A stretch of DNA of 64,000 nucleotides from Klebsormidium nitens (lineage: Eukaryota; Streptophyta; Klebsormidiophyceae; Klebsormidiales; Klebsormidiaceae), in the NCBI GenBank assembly GCA_000708835.1, contig DF237283.1, positions 1 through 64,000 on the forward strand. Reading direction: 5' to 3'. Position 1 is the stretch's first letter; each line of letters begins with the position of its first letter. The position numbers and the translations under genes are program-made. This document shows positions 23,433 through 35,100 of this stretch, piece by piece. The notes below the pieces were generated by a model. It was not told the origin of the DNA. It saw nothing but the letters and a program-made list of their open reading frames with translations, and ran no database searches.

Positions 23433-26188
23433 CACAACTACTCTCAATGATCCAGCCTCTTATGCAAGGTGATGCCCGTCAATCAACTGCACACATTAGA
23501 TCAGAAGCATTTAGAAGAGTTTGTTAACTCAATATATACAAATTGAGTCCTCCGATTCTTTTAGCTTTTCCTGATGGCTTTGCCAAATACCGGGTTCTAG
23601 TGCATGTGTTCCATGGTGTGCCTAAACCCAGCTCGTGTGCAAGGGAGACAGAGATAAATTCATGACATCAATCGATCGATGAAACAAGAGTAGTCGAACA
23701 TGGAAGGGTTGCAGAACTAGCTGGTGAAAACAGGTGTTGGCAAAACTTTACTTGACTGACCACCAAGCGATGTAATCCAAACCTGGATTACAGATCTTGG
23801 AAGTTTCAAACTCAGTTCAGCAATTGCAGTTTCATGCTGCGCAGTCCAAGACCGAGCAGATGACCAGCCAACGCAGAGTCGGATTGGGGGTCAAAGCAAG
23901 GCTTTAAGAAAGGGCACAACTTTGCAAAGAATGACCTGACGATCTTTTACATTCGTTCTTTTGCACCACCCCCAAGAAACCGAGAAAGGATACGAAGTGC
24001 TCTCAGGTTGAAAGCAGGAAGAAGTGATCAATGGTTGCAACCAAAGCATCGACATGCATGCAATGCTGTATTTTCAGGAGAAGAATGGTTGAAATGTAAC
24101 ATGTACCACCAGCTCCGATGTTTAAATGATCTTACCTGGATAGAGGAGAAGGGAAAATCTGGTGCCAGTTGAATCTAACCGCAGCATTCGAGCGCCATTG
24201 TTGTAGCTCAAACAATCACTTGATCAGAAGCTTGCAGACCAAAGATCTTTGCTCGTAGGAAACTGTCCTATGGTACCGACTGGCGCCCATTCTCAATAGA
24301 TGCCAGTGGCTGCAGAAACGGAGCCGGCTTATGAGAATGACGTGGATCAATGAAAAGGGCGGGCCACCATTTTCGATCTTTCAGGTTTGCATGCCAGTGG
24401 TTGCGCGGCCGCGGCGGCGCGGTGATTTTTCCCCGACAAAGGAGGGTTGCCAGGGTTTGGCCAAATTGCTGTCGAGGGACCACATGGGCAGCTATCGCAC
24501 GGCGCCCGTCGTTTGTTTTGAATCTGGTCTCCCATCGACGGCCAAGAAGTGGTCAGACACGCACCAAACATCGCAAACTCGGGAAGATACAAGGAACGCC
24601 TTTTCTCACTGCCTCTGAATCTGTACCCTGTCCACAACGTCATTGGAAGTGCGGGTTTGTGGACGCTTGCGACGAAAAGATGTGAAAACCTTCGAGACAG
24701 TTTCACAAGATCGGACCAGTCACCATTTCCTTGGAAACTCGATAGGGAACTTGGAAGACGGTAAAGCCTGCATGAGAATGGTCACGAGAAATGGTGGAGG
24801 GAAAGCGCGCCACCCTCATCATCACGTCATGGGGGAACGGCAGCCCAACGGCAGCTACAGATGTAAGACTTCTGGTTGCAGACACCGTGCGGCCTTCCTT
24901 TTGCAAGTTTGTTTGCAGGGTTGAAGAATACTGTTAGCCTTTTCTCCCTGGATCTGGAAGAAAAAGTTATGATGAAGTGAGGGTTTGGTCAGAGGCACTG
25001 CGTAAAGTGGGGAAGCATGCGCCAAGGAGCAGTCAAGATGTGAGCTAGGACGAGTTTTTGAGGTATGTTTCTCCTTAGGTCTTGGGGAAGGTGAAATGGA
25101 GGAGGTCTAAGCAGATCTTGCTTTTGTGGTTCATTGAATGTTCAGCTCAGTTTGGGGGGGGCGCACGTCATGCTTTCGATTTTTTCTGATAGGGCACTCA
25201 GGTACTGAATTCATGCTCCATGGTCATCCTCGCGCTAGAGCTACTTGAGAGGATATTTCTAAAGACAAAGGTGGCTCTGGTCTTACTACCTGAATTAGGT
25301 AGACTTGCTTGGCAGCTTTGTATTCTGTCAGCTTCTTTTTGCATCGATCTGCCATTTGGCCATCAAGGGCTTGCTTTTCTTTTCAAGTTCTTTCTGTTGT
25401 TTGTTGGATTTGCAATCGACAGTATGTTTGACTCGAAAGAATTGACTTGGAACAAGTTTAGCTGGATTACCAGGAAACCCTAAAGCAGGAAGCTCCTTCA
25501 GCTTTGTGTTAGCGTCCGTGTGTGCATGTCCTCATCTTTATTTGTTGGTTTGTTCAAGACCAGTTGGAATTCCTCACTACAAAAGTTATTGGTTCATCAA
25601 TTGAGTCCCTCGCATGGTACCTTAGCACCTGTCATCCTAAACTAGCTGTTGATTTGGACAGGTTGTTTGAGTGGTTGATGAAATTGCAGATCCATATGAG
25701 GGGCCGCTATGGTTGATCATTCAAAGGATAGATCCAGTCTGCTAAATGCACATTAATCAGTTGTTGATGATCATTCTCCTTTGAAGTTTTCTTCTGTATG
25801 CAAGTGTTCGTATAGATTTTCCTGTGGAGTTCTTGTAGTCGTTGTGCGAAAACAGTCACTCTGAAGAGCTGAAAGACAACAGTGATGACACCACCTTTAT
25901 GTAAATGTCGGGTATACAACCAGGCTTAGTTTTCTGCAGCTAAGCCTGGTTTCAACCCCATGATGCCCCTTAACGAGTCAATGGATAACGCCACCGTATC
26001 TTGTTTTGTGAGTCTCACATTGAAAGTGATGCTTGAAGGTAGTATAAGAAGTCAATCGCATGAAATCTGAATTTGATTGGCAATCTTGGTCAGTATCTGG
26101 GGAGGTTTTATTGGACAGGACCTTCCTATTGTGCCCTAAGAAGCCCCTTTCCCATGCAGATCAACCAGTGATGCACTGACGCAAGGCA
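23433..26188. other. Divergent intergenic region (COQ8 / MBD9-like)
   Basis: About 2.75 kb between two divergent genes, expected to hold both promoters and 5' UTRs, possibly with 5' UTR introns. Small frames at 24331-24924 and 25220-25716 resemble nothing known. A hairpin lies near the MBD9-like side. Confidence 0.5.
25918..25951. other. Perfect 12-bp inverted repeat (hairpin)
   Basis: AACCAGGCTTAG, a 10-base spacer, then CTAAGCCTGGTT. The arms pair perfectly. It lies about 240 bases before the MBD9-like start codon, probably in its promoter or 5' UTR. Role unknown. Confidence 0.8.
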
Positions 26189-29100
26189 ATGACAGTAGCA
26201 GCATCTGATGGGGGCCCTTCCGACCAAACCGGAAGCACCACTATGCAGTCCGCAGAGAACGAGCTTTGGTACAGTATTCAGCAGACCGCAGAGGCATTGC
26301 CTGGGGGGCAAATATCCGGGGGTGCCGCTGGAGATTCTGTAGCTGGTTTCTTGGAGCAAACAGCGCATGCTTCTGTGGTGGGGGAACTGGAAAATGCGAA
26401 GAGGGGTTCTCAAGAGGGGGCTGTTGTGGGGCCAGGCCCAGGTAAAGCTGCAGGCGCCTTTTTGCCGGAGGCTTCGCAGTTAGAAGCCCCCAAGCAGGCA
26501 CCTCCAGCTGATGTCAGCAGCCCAGGCGTGAGGCAGAGTGATCGACTACAGGCCCGGCCAGGGTCTCATGTGAGAACCGGTTCCAGTGCGGCGACCAGCC
26601 CCAGAGCTCGCAATTCCTTCACGCATGCCCGTAACCCCCTCGGCTTAGACGCACGTGAGGCTGCAGTGGCCGCGCCAAAGCTGAACGGCCTGGCCGCTGG
26701 CCACGCACGGCCGGAGGTTGCGCTGCACCTGCGAAACCTGAGCGTCACGGATGAGGTTCAAGAGGAGCCTTTGCCTTCTGCAGGGGCCATCTCGCCTGCC
26801 GCGCTGCCCGACGCCGGAGCGGTGTTTGACAGAGACCCCTCGGTGCGCCCCACAACTAGGACGGGGGGTTCTTACAAGACTCCGGAGTCGCCTGTGGGGC
26901 TGGTGAGCCCTCGGGCGGGGGTGACGAGCACGGCGGTTCTGGCTCTCCCGGCTCCAGACCGACCCGTCGTCACCGCAGTCAAGCGACGGGCCAAAGCGCC
27001 TCCAGGAGTTAGAGCAGTGGGGAGGGGCGGTCCCAGTCAGAACGTCGCTGTCGGTTTGTCACAACAGGAGGCAAATCGGCAGAGCGACATTGAAGAGGAA
27101 CAGTCGGGGTCGGGGCTTTTGGAAGGAGGATTGTCAGCGGGGGTGTCAGGGCGCTCTGGGACGACCTCGGGGGGGAAGGTCCCACGGGAGTGTTCTGTGT
27201 GCCACTTGAACAAGAGCCCTCGTTGGCGTACAGGACCAGAGGGGCCGAAGACGCTGTGCAACCGCTGCGGTGTGTACTGGTCGCAGAACCGGCACAAGTG
27301 GGACGAGCTGGTCGATCGGTTCAAGGCCAGTTCAGACGGGGAGGTCAACCAGCTGCAGGCAGAGTTCAAGGCAGTCCGGCACGCAAAGAGTGCGGACCTA
27401 GAGCAAAAGAGGGCGAAGGTGGTTCGGCCGCCGCCAAGGGCTCCAAAGGCGCTTCCGCAGGGGACAGGCACCGCTCGGGAGGGACACCGGCCCAGGAAGG
27501 CGAGTAACCTGGGGAGGTCGGAGGGGCACAGCCGGTCTGATACGGAGACAATACTGCGGAAGCTGCAGGAGCTCCCCGGTCACTTTGCGAAGAGTCTGAG
27601 GAAGGAGCTGCTCGGCTTTGGGTTGGTGAGAAGTGCGAGCCCGAAGCCTGACGCAGAGGGGGGGCAGGGGGGCGTACCGCAGCAGCAGGCCGAGGCAGTG
27701 GAAGAGGAGGTGGTCATTAGCAGCGGGAGCGACGATGAGGGAGCGCATGAGCAAGTCAGAGGCAGTGATGTGGCGGGGCCGTCGGGACGAGCGTCTGACT
27801 CATTGATGCAGGTAAGCCTCAATCGTTGATTTTTCAGTGATTAGGGTCTTCCGTTGGTCAGGGAAGTGTTTGTGTGAAGGTAGGACAAAACAGCGCAGCT
27901 GTCCAGTCAAAGAGCCGGGAACCTTTGCCGGGGGGGTGGCAATGTTGGCATGACTTTTATAAGTTTGACACGCTGACTGGTACATTGACCTGAGAAGGGT
28001 TGAGTCGTAATCAGGTCCCATGAAATGATTGTTTGATGTGTTACTGTAGACTGTCTCGGAGCTACAGAACCCCTGGCTCAAAGCTACGGATTCTGAGGAG
28101 AGTCTCAGCATCAGGAATATTCACGTCAAGATGAGGCTCTTAAGGCAACGGGGACTTCGTGGTACTGTGGAGGACTAGTGCTTGCAAAGATGAACAATCT
28201 GGCTTGTTGCTGTACCCTGCACAGTATATCGGGGCACTGCATATTGAAAGGGCCTTTCGAATGTCATAAGTCTGTCATGAGTCCTTCTCTTCTGACGTTA
28301 TTGCCGTGTCGATCGGTCTTGCATAAAGTTCTTCATTTGTTCAGATTGAAACCAAAGATCGCAAATCCTGCTCTTTCTGGCAAGAGAAGAGTAGTTATTA
28401 CGTTTCAGACGGTGGATCTCTGAGGCTGAATTTTTGTGTTCCATCTGCAGGGGAATGGCTCGTCCAACAACCTCGGAAGCGCAGCGCTAGCGGCTGGAGG
28501 ATCCGGCTCCTTGCCAGCAACTACGGGCTCGTCCTTTCCTTCAGAAGGCCACCCGGGTGAGAACAAGGCAAAGAGGAAGCGGAGCGAGACAAAGATTGTC
28601 AGAGACTCCTTGACTCAAACAGGCGGAAAGAAAGCCAGGCTGATGACGGGTGAAGCGGCGATGGATGATGGGGCGGAGTTGAGAGTGGGGAGGAAGGAGG
28701 AAGATGTTATCAAGGAAGCGGAGGAACTTCTGCGGATGGGAGGACTGGGTGGGGGCGCGCCGAGAGGGACTGTTGCGGGGCACTTTGTGGGCAAGAAGAG
28801 CGGGGGCCAGCGGACGGTGAAAGTTACGGAGCGGAAGGCGCTTTTGCATCAGGCGCGGGCGGAGGGGCCCCCGCCCAGCTCGGTAGGGATCGTGATCAAT
28901 AGCTCGGGGCTCGCGAAGATCAGGATCGGGGGGGTGACTCGGATTGTTCCCAAGGGGGAGCCGGTTTCTGGTTTGGATGCCTATGGGATTCCAATCCCGA
29001 AGAGAAAGGGCCCAGGGCGGCCCCCAAGTGCAGCGAAACTTGCAGAACGCTTGGCCGCCGCAGGGGGTTCGGTTGTGGATCTGAGCGGGAAGAAGCACCT

Positions 29101-32100
29101 GAAAGTCGACCTCCCAGGGGGTGGGTCTGCACAGCAAGCGGAGGGTGGTTTACCAGAGGGAATGACGCCAACAATCCGTAGTGCTCGCATCAAGGCGAGG
29201 GGCCCTGCACCGGATTTCACGGACGACTTCGACGATGAAGGCGAGCTTCCTCTGGTCAAGAAGAGGGGCAGGGGGCGCCCCCCTTCAGGGAAGATGTCGT
29301 CTCTTGGGCAGTTGCCGGACGTCCGAGAAGGGGGCCGCAGGTACAAGGGGGCGAAGCGGGGGCGCAAGCCAAAGAATTGGACGGGAGAGCCCGGCGAGAA
29401 GCCTCTCCCACGGAAGCGGGGCCGCCCGGCAAACTCTCAGCTGGAGTTTTCGTCAAAGCTGGACGAGTTCCAAAAGGTGTTCAAGCCGAGCGTGCGGAGG
29501 ACCAAACGGCCCAGGCACGGGTTGAAGGAGCCCCGCAACAGCGTCGATTTTGGGTCCCCCTCGGGCGAGTTTCCTCTGGTCCCGGATTCGCTGCTGATGC
29601 CGCCCTTTCCCCCAGTTCCGGAGCTTATGCTCCCCTCAAGGCTGCAGAAGGCAAGGAGCCACTCTCCGGCACTGGGCGCTTCTCTCGGCTCGCTCAAGCC
29701 TCGGCTGCCGCTGCAAGTGGATGACATCATCGTGGAGTCGTTTGGCAGCGTCGATCCCCAGCACATCACCGTCGAAACCGGGCGGATCTGCGCGATAGGC
29801 TACCGGTCCACCTGGAAGGACCCCACCCTGGGTCTGGTGCACGTGAGCGAAGTCATCGCAGGAGAGGACGGGAAGCCGGTTTACACAGTGACCTGCCGCC
29901 TGAAGGAGAGAACAGACGAGGAGGAGCGGAGCATTGGGGGCGGACCGAGAAGCCCGTTCGGACGGTCCCAATCTATTCAGGTGCAGCGCAGCCCCCGGTC
30001 GCCGATCCAGCGCAGTTTCTCGCTGCAGGACGGCAGGTTCCGGCTGTCGGCGCCGTCGCCCTTGGGACAGAACCAGCAGAGCGCGTTTGCAAAGACCGGG
30101 GGTCTCGAGCAAAGGGCGCCGGGGTTGGCGGCGGAGGTGAAGGAGGCAGCGGTAGCGGGGGGAGAGGAGTCGGCTGCTATTGTGGAGGAGAAGAAGGCGC
30201 TGCTTCCTGCTGCGCAAGATTGGAACGCTGAACCAGTGCCAGTGCTCTCCACCGTTCCTGAGCAGGCCCCAATTCCTGAAGAGACCGAAATGGCTATCAC
30301 TCCGAAGGAGAAAGACACAACGCCGCTGTTGGAGGGCGCCAAGCCGCTGGTCAAAGAGCCCACGATCAGCCCGCTCCTAGTTGGTAAACCAGGGCCGCCG
30401 ATTGAGGGGTTGAAGGGCTTCGACGGCGGGGCGGCGGACCTGCACGACTTGGACACGGCCATGATTTGGGACGAGGATTTCCATGTGGCTTTTGGAGACA
30501 CGGAGAGGCCGGCGATCGGCGGGTTTGGCCCGTCGCTCGGCGACGGCCGGAAGTCGGAGGGGCAGGAGCTCGGTTGGGGCTTCGGGCTGGGGAGCGAGCA
30601 GGACAAGGCGCAGGGATCCCTCTGGGGTGGGAACGGGCACGTGAGCGAGCAAGAGGCGGAGGAAGGCATGCTGGCCGTTTTCAGAGGCACGGGAGAAGGC
30701 CCCCGGTTGGACTTTCCCCCTGGACCAGGAGAAGGTGCGCGGTTGGATTCTCCTCCTGACGAAGCGCCGAAACCCGAACCCGCAGTACCTCTTGAACCCT
30801 CCCCTGTACAATCTCCGGAGGCGGCAGATGGACCAACGGCCCGCATGGAGCCGGACTTGCTGAGTGGGCTTCCCGCAACTAAAAAGGAGAGCCCGCCAAA
30901 GCCGGCATTCGCGCCAGCTGTCCTGCCACAGTACATGCAAGGGGTGACGATCCGGCCAATTGCATCTTCGGGCCAGCCCTCCAACCTCCTTCGAATCAAC
31001 ACCGAGTTACCCCCCCTGCTCGCGCCCCTGCACATCAACACCCAGATTCCTCTGGACCATCCCGAAAGCCCAAAACCTGCCGGTCTCGCCCCGCTCCGAA
31101 CAGCGGCTGAAGCATTGGCAAACCCCAGGCGCCCTGGGCGGCCCAAGCGGTTGGACACCAAACCGCTTCCGGCGGTGTCAATCCCAGACCGACAATTGAG
31201 GAGTGAGAAGCAGTCTCAGGGGGTGGAGACGCCGCGCACCGCCCATCGGCGCTTGACAGGGTCCGACCTGCTGGTGAAGAGGAGCTCCCCTGAGGAGGCA
31301 TGGCGGGCATATGCTGCGGCCTGGCGGGAAACTTTCGAGGCGCGGGCGCCACAGCATCTGGAGGAGATTGACTGGGACGAGTTCGAAAGGGACCACTTTG
31401 GCCTGGAGAAGCCAGAAGTCGTACAGTGAGTTTCCTCCTTCTCGATTTTTTTGGCCTGGAGCAGCCAGAGGGTCGTAGAGTGAGGTTTCTTCTTTGCTAG
31501 TCCTGTGACAAGAAAAAGTTGAGCTGAGTTGTGGCCGCTGAGGATCTAGGGACTGTCATGTAGCCTTTCACATGTTGTACCTCACCTCGACTATTTCAGA
31601 TCGAAGAGAAGCGTCTTCTTATGTGGATTACCTGTATCGATCTTTCATTCTTTCTTGCCTTCTGTCAATGATCTTCTGCGAGTCACCTGCTAGCTGAATA
31701 GTCGTGAAGCGGCTTCTCAACTTTTAAAGCAAAGCAATCGTTTGTCCTATCCGAGGTCTTTCAAAACAAGTTTGTCCGATTCCAGAAACTTAATCCATTG
31801 CACGTCACTTGCTCAGCCCGAGATGACACAGTAGTTGCATATCTTCCTGCAGGTGGATCGCGGACCTTTTCCAGGCGTCGCCCCGGCTCACCCAAGCCCG
31901 CCGATCCTTCCAGAACCTGCAGCTCATGCAGCACGGGGGCCCCGGGCCTTCTCTACTGCAGCCCGCGTCAAAGCCGGACTTGGACCGGCCGGCAACCAGA
32001 GCGGAGGAGAAAGAAGCCAACGATGAGGCCGTCCGGGCGAAGCGCCAGGTGGCGGAGGGGATGAGGCGACAGCTGGTGCTGTTCAGTGACAGCGGACACG

Positions 32101-35100
32101 CGCAGCGGGAGGAGGAGGATGGGCAGAAGTTGGTTTTGGAGGGCGTGTCGATTGCTGAGGTCCAAGAAGCCTTGCAGGTGGGTATTTGAAGTGAAAATTA
32201 ACCCGTGTGAATTCGATAGAGGCTAGCCTGCACTTGCATCTCAGAGCTCTGCCGCTTACATCTCAGAGCTCTGCCGCTTGAATTTGAGTACTGGAACATG
32301 AGCCTTGATCTACTTAAGCATGGAAAAGTTAAGGTGTGGCAGGACTGACTTCACCAAGAGTTTGGAAAGCTTGAGAGGAGGTTTATGCAGACCTCCGTGG
32401 TCCAACTTAGATACAACGATAAGCTGAGAGTACATTTAGCTGTGTCTCGTGTGGTCAGTACCCTGTCAAGAAAGTCGGACTGGGAAAGTCTTCGATTTGT
32501 GTTGGAATGCTTCGTCACTCTTGGTTGAGGAGTTGGGTTGATTTTCATTAGTGTGAGAAGGGCCTTTCGATCCAGATGTAGAGCACTCTAAGAGCGCACA
32601 CAGCTGTCTGCCGTCAATCGATGATGAAGAGGTGATCTGGCATTTGTATGATTCAACCTGTACTGACTGTCCTTATATCTTGCACAGGTGTATGAGCAAC
32701 TGAGCTCCGTGCCCAGCATCCACCTCCCGCCGCTGGACGTCTTCCTCTCCGGACTGATCCACCCCAGCGTATCCGCCAAATCCCTGATCAACCTCGAGGG
32801 CATCACCCGGGGCAAGCCTAAGTCCAAGGTCCCCACTGCAAGCCCTCTGACCGCTGGTGCGGCGCAGGCGACGGCTGGCAAGGAAGGGTCGACAGCTGGC
32901 AAGGATGGCATGCCAGCTGTCAAGGAGAGCAGGAAGCCAGACGCCGCGGAAGCTGTGGCGGCGCTGCACTTGCAGCTCGTCAGGCACGCAGTTGCGAAGC
33001 TGGGCAGCGAAGCGCAAGGGATCCCCAAGCTCTTCTCGCCCCGGCAGGAGACCAGCCCGGGCCCCGTGAGCACTCCCCCCGGCGACTCTTTCCCAGCGCC
33101 AGAAGGGGAAGCCAGCGAGGCGGCCGGCTTAGCTGGGCCTCCTCCGCAAACGCCCCGCCCGGCAGAGGAGGCCTCCCCAGGAGGAGGTCTATCAGACTCG
33201 GGCGAGAAGGTGCCAGCACGTGTCAGCACGCGGGCGCCCAAGTGGAAAGCTGGGCTGACCAACGGGGAGGCGCCGTGGGCGCTGCTGATGTCACGGAACA
33301 TGGCCAAGCTGAACGGGATGGACAAGGGGGCTGAGGCGCACCACGAGGGATCCCCGTTCCGCCACGGACTGGAGCTGCTCGACGGGCTGACGTGGCCAGC
33401 GTTTGCGAGGCGGGTTCTGGAGGAAGAGGTCAAAATCCCGGAACCAACTGTCGAGGAAGAGGCCCCGCCGACTGCGGAACCGGCACCGGTTCCGATGGTC
33501 GGAAGTACAGAGGCGACCATGGACCCGGAAACGGGGCCTTTAGCAGAGGAGGAGGAGCCGGTGCCGCTTCCAATCATTCTCACCCCCGTCGAGATCGTTC
33601 GCCGGGCTGAGAAGGAAGCCGAGGTTCTGGCTGAGGCGGAGCGCCAGCTGGCAAGGGCAGTTGCAATGCTCAAGGGCCACGAGGGGCCCGTCACTGAGAC
33701 CGGGGGTCCTTCTCTTGGCACCGACCGGTTCGGTTCAGTACCGCCAGAGTCTGCAGAGCCCAGGCCAGTGTCAGCTCACGAAGCCCTTGAAGACGAGGAG
33801 CCCATGGAGCCGCTCGAGAAGTTTGAGTTCTGGTGGTCGCCGCTTGAGGGGCTGGGCCCGATGAATTCGAACCAGGGTTCCAAGATCCGGGGAAGGATTC
33901 AGACGGCGCTGGCAATGGGGCCTCCGGAATGGGCAAGGGCGGACCTGGAGAAGGTGATCAGCAGGGACGTCTACAGGAGCAGCGCTGGGGGCCCTATGAA
34001 GGTAGGTGTTTCTTCTGGCAGAAGTCTCATCAAGTTGATAAGATGTTCAACGAGTGCATGTAGTATTGCTGAGCTTTTGGCAACGGAAAGCCGTTTCCTT
34101 GAAGCACTTGGTAACCTTGGGATGCTTAAAGCCCATGGATTATCAAGTGAGAGTATGTTTTGCCTTAGACTTACCGTATTGGGAGAACAAACGAATCCCA
34201 ACGACCCTCGAGTTTGCTCGATGTCTCACCCGAAGATGGTGCTTTCAGAAGCTCTTTGAGTTAAAACACACCCTGGACATTCGATCCATCAGTAGTTGAT
34301 GTGTCCAACTCCGAAGACGGTAAACGATGTCGTTTTCTTTTTAACGATAATTTGAAATAGTGTTCAAATTAAACCCTTTTCAATACCGTTCCGCAGAGAA
34401 TGGCGCTAACCGTCCTTGAGCGCGCGCACCAGTACCACGTCGACTCCGAGAAGCCGTCCCTCGCCCAGTTTCACACGACTAGGATGTGCCGGGAGGTCGT
34501 GCGACTTGTCGCGGAGCAAGATGACGTCAAGATCTTCAGCAACCTGCCTGACGAGGTTGAGAACCGATTCTCACTCGAGGGCTTCCGCATCAAGAGCGAA
34601 CCCTACAGAGTCCGAACCAAAGGGTTCAGGTACGCACCTGTGCTCCCAGGCTCCTGTCTCCCCAATCATGCAAAAATGTCAGCTTGATTGTTGCCATCAT
34701 GCAAGCCGAAGCCTCTTAAAACTACTTTTGTTTACCTCTTTCGTCGTGCTTAAAGTTGACATGGTTGGCCTTCATCCCGTTACTTCTATGGTGAGCATAT
34801 GCTATGCTCTCAACCCAGCTCTTTCAGTTGATGCCGTTTTGCTTTGAAGTTATTGAAGCGATCTGACCAGAAGCTGCACCTGCGTTTGCCCACGCATTTT
34901 GAGAGATTGAGAGCCAATTTTTCTACAAATCTGCAGGGTTTCCGCCGGAGAGAAGCGAGGCTTGAAGCGGACTCACGAGGAGACGGCGTCCGAAGAAGTG
35001 CCTTGCGGCTACATTCGGACGGTGGACCTGCGGACGATTGACATGCGGCTGACGGCGCGGGCGTACGGAAGTTCGCTTGAGCTGTTTCTTGCAGATGTCC

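Noticed and set aside
23433-23447. Upstream TTG start for COQ8 (five extra residues)
   Set aside because: The first ATG of the frame is at 23432; eukaryotic TTG starts are not expected.
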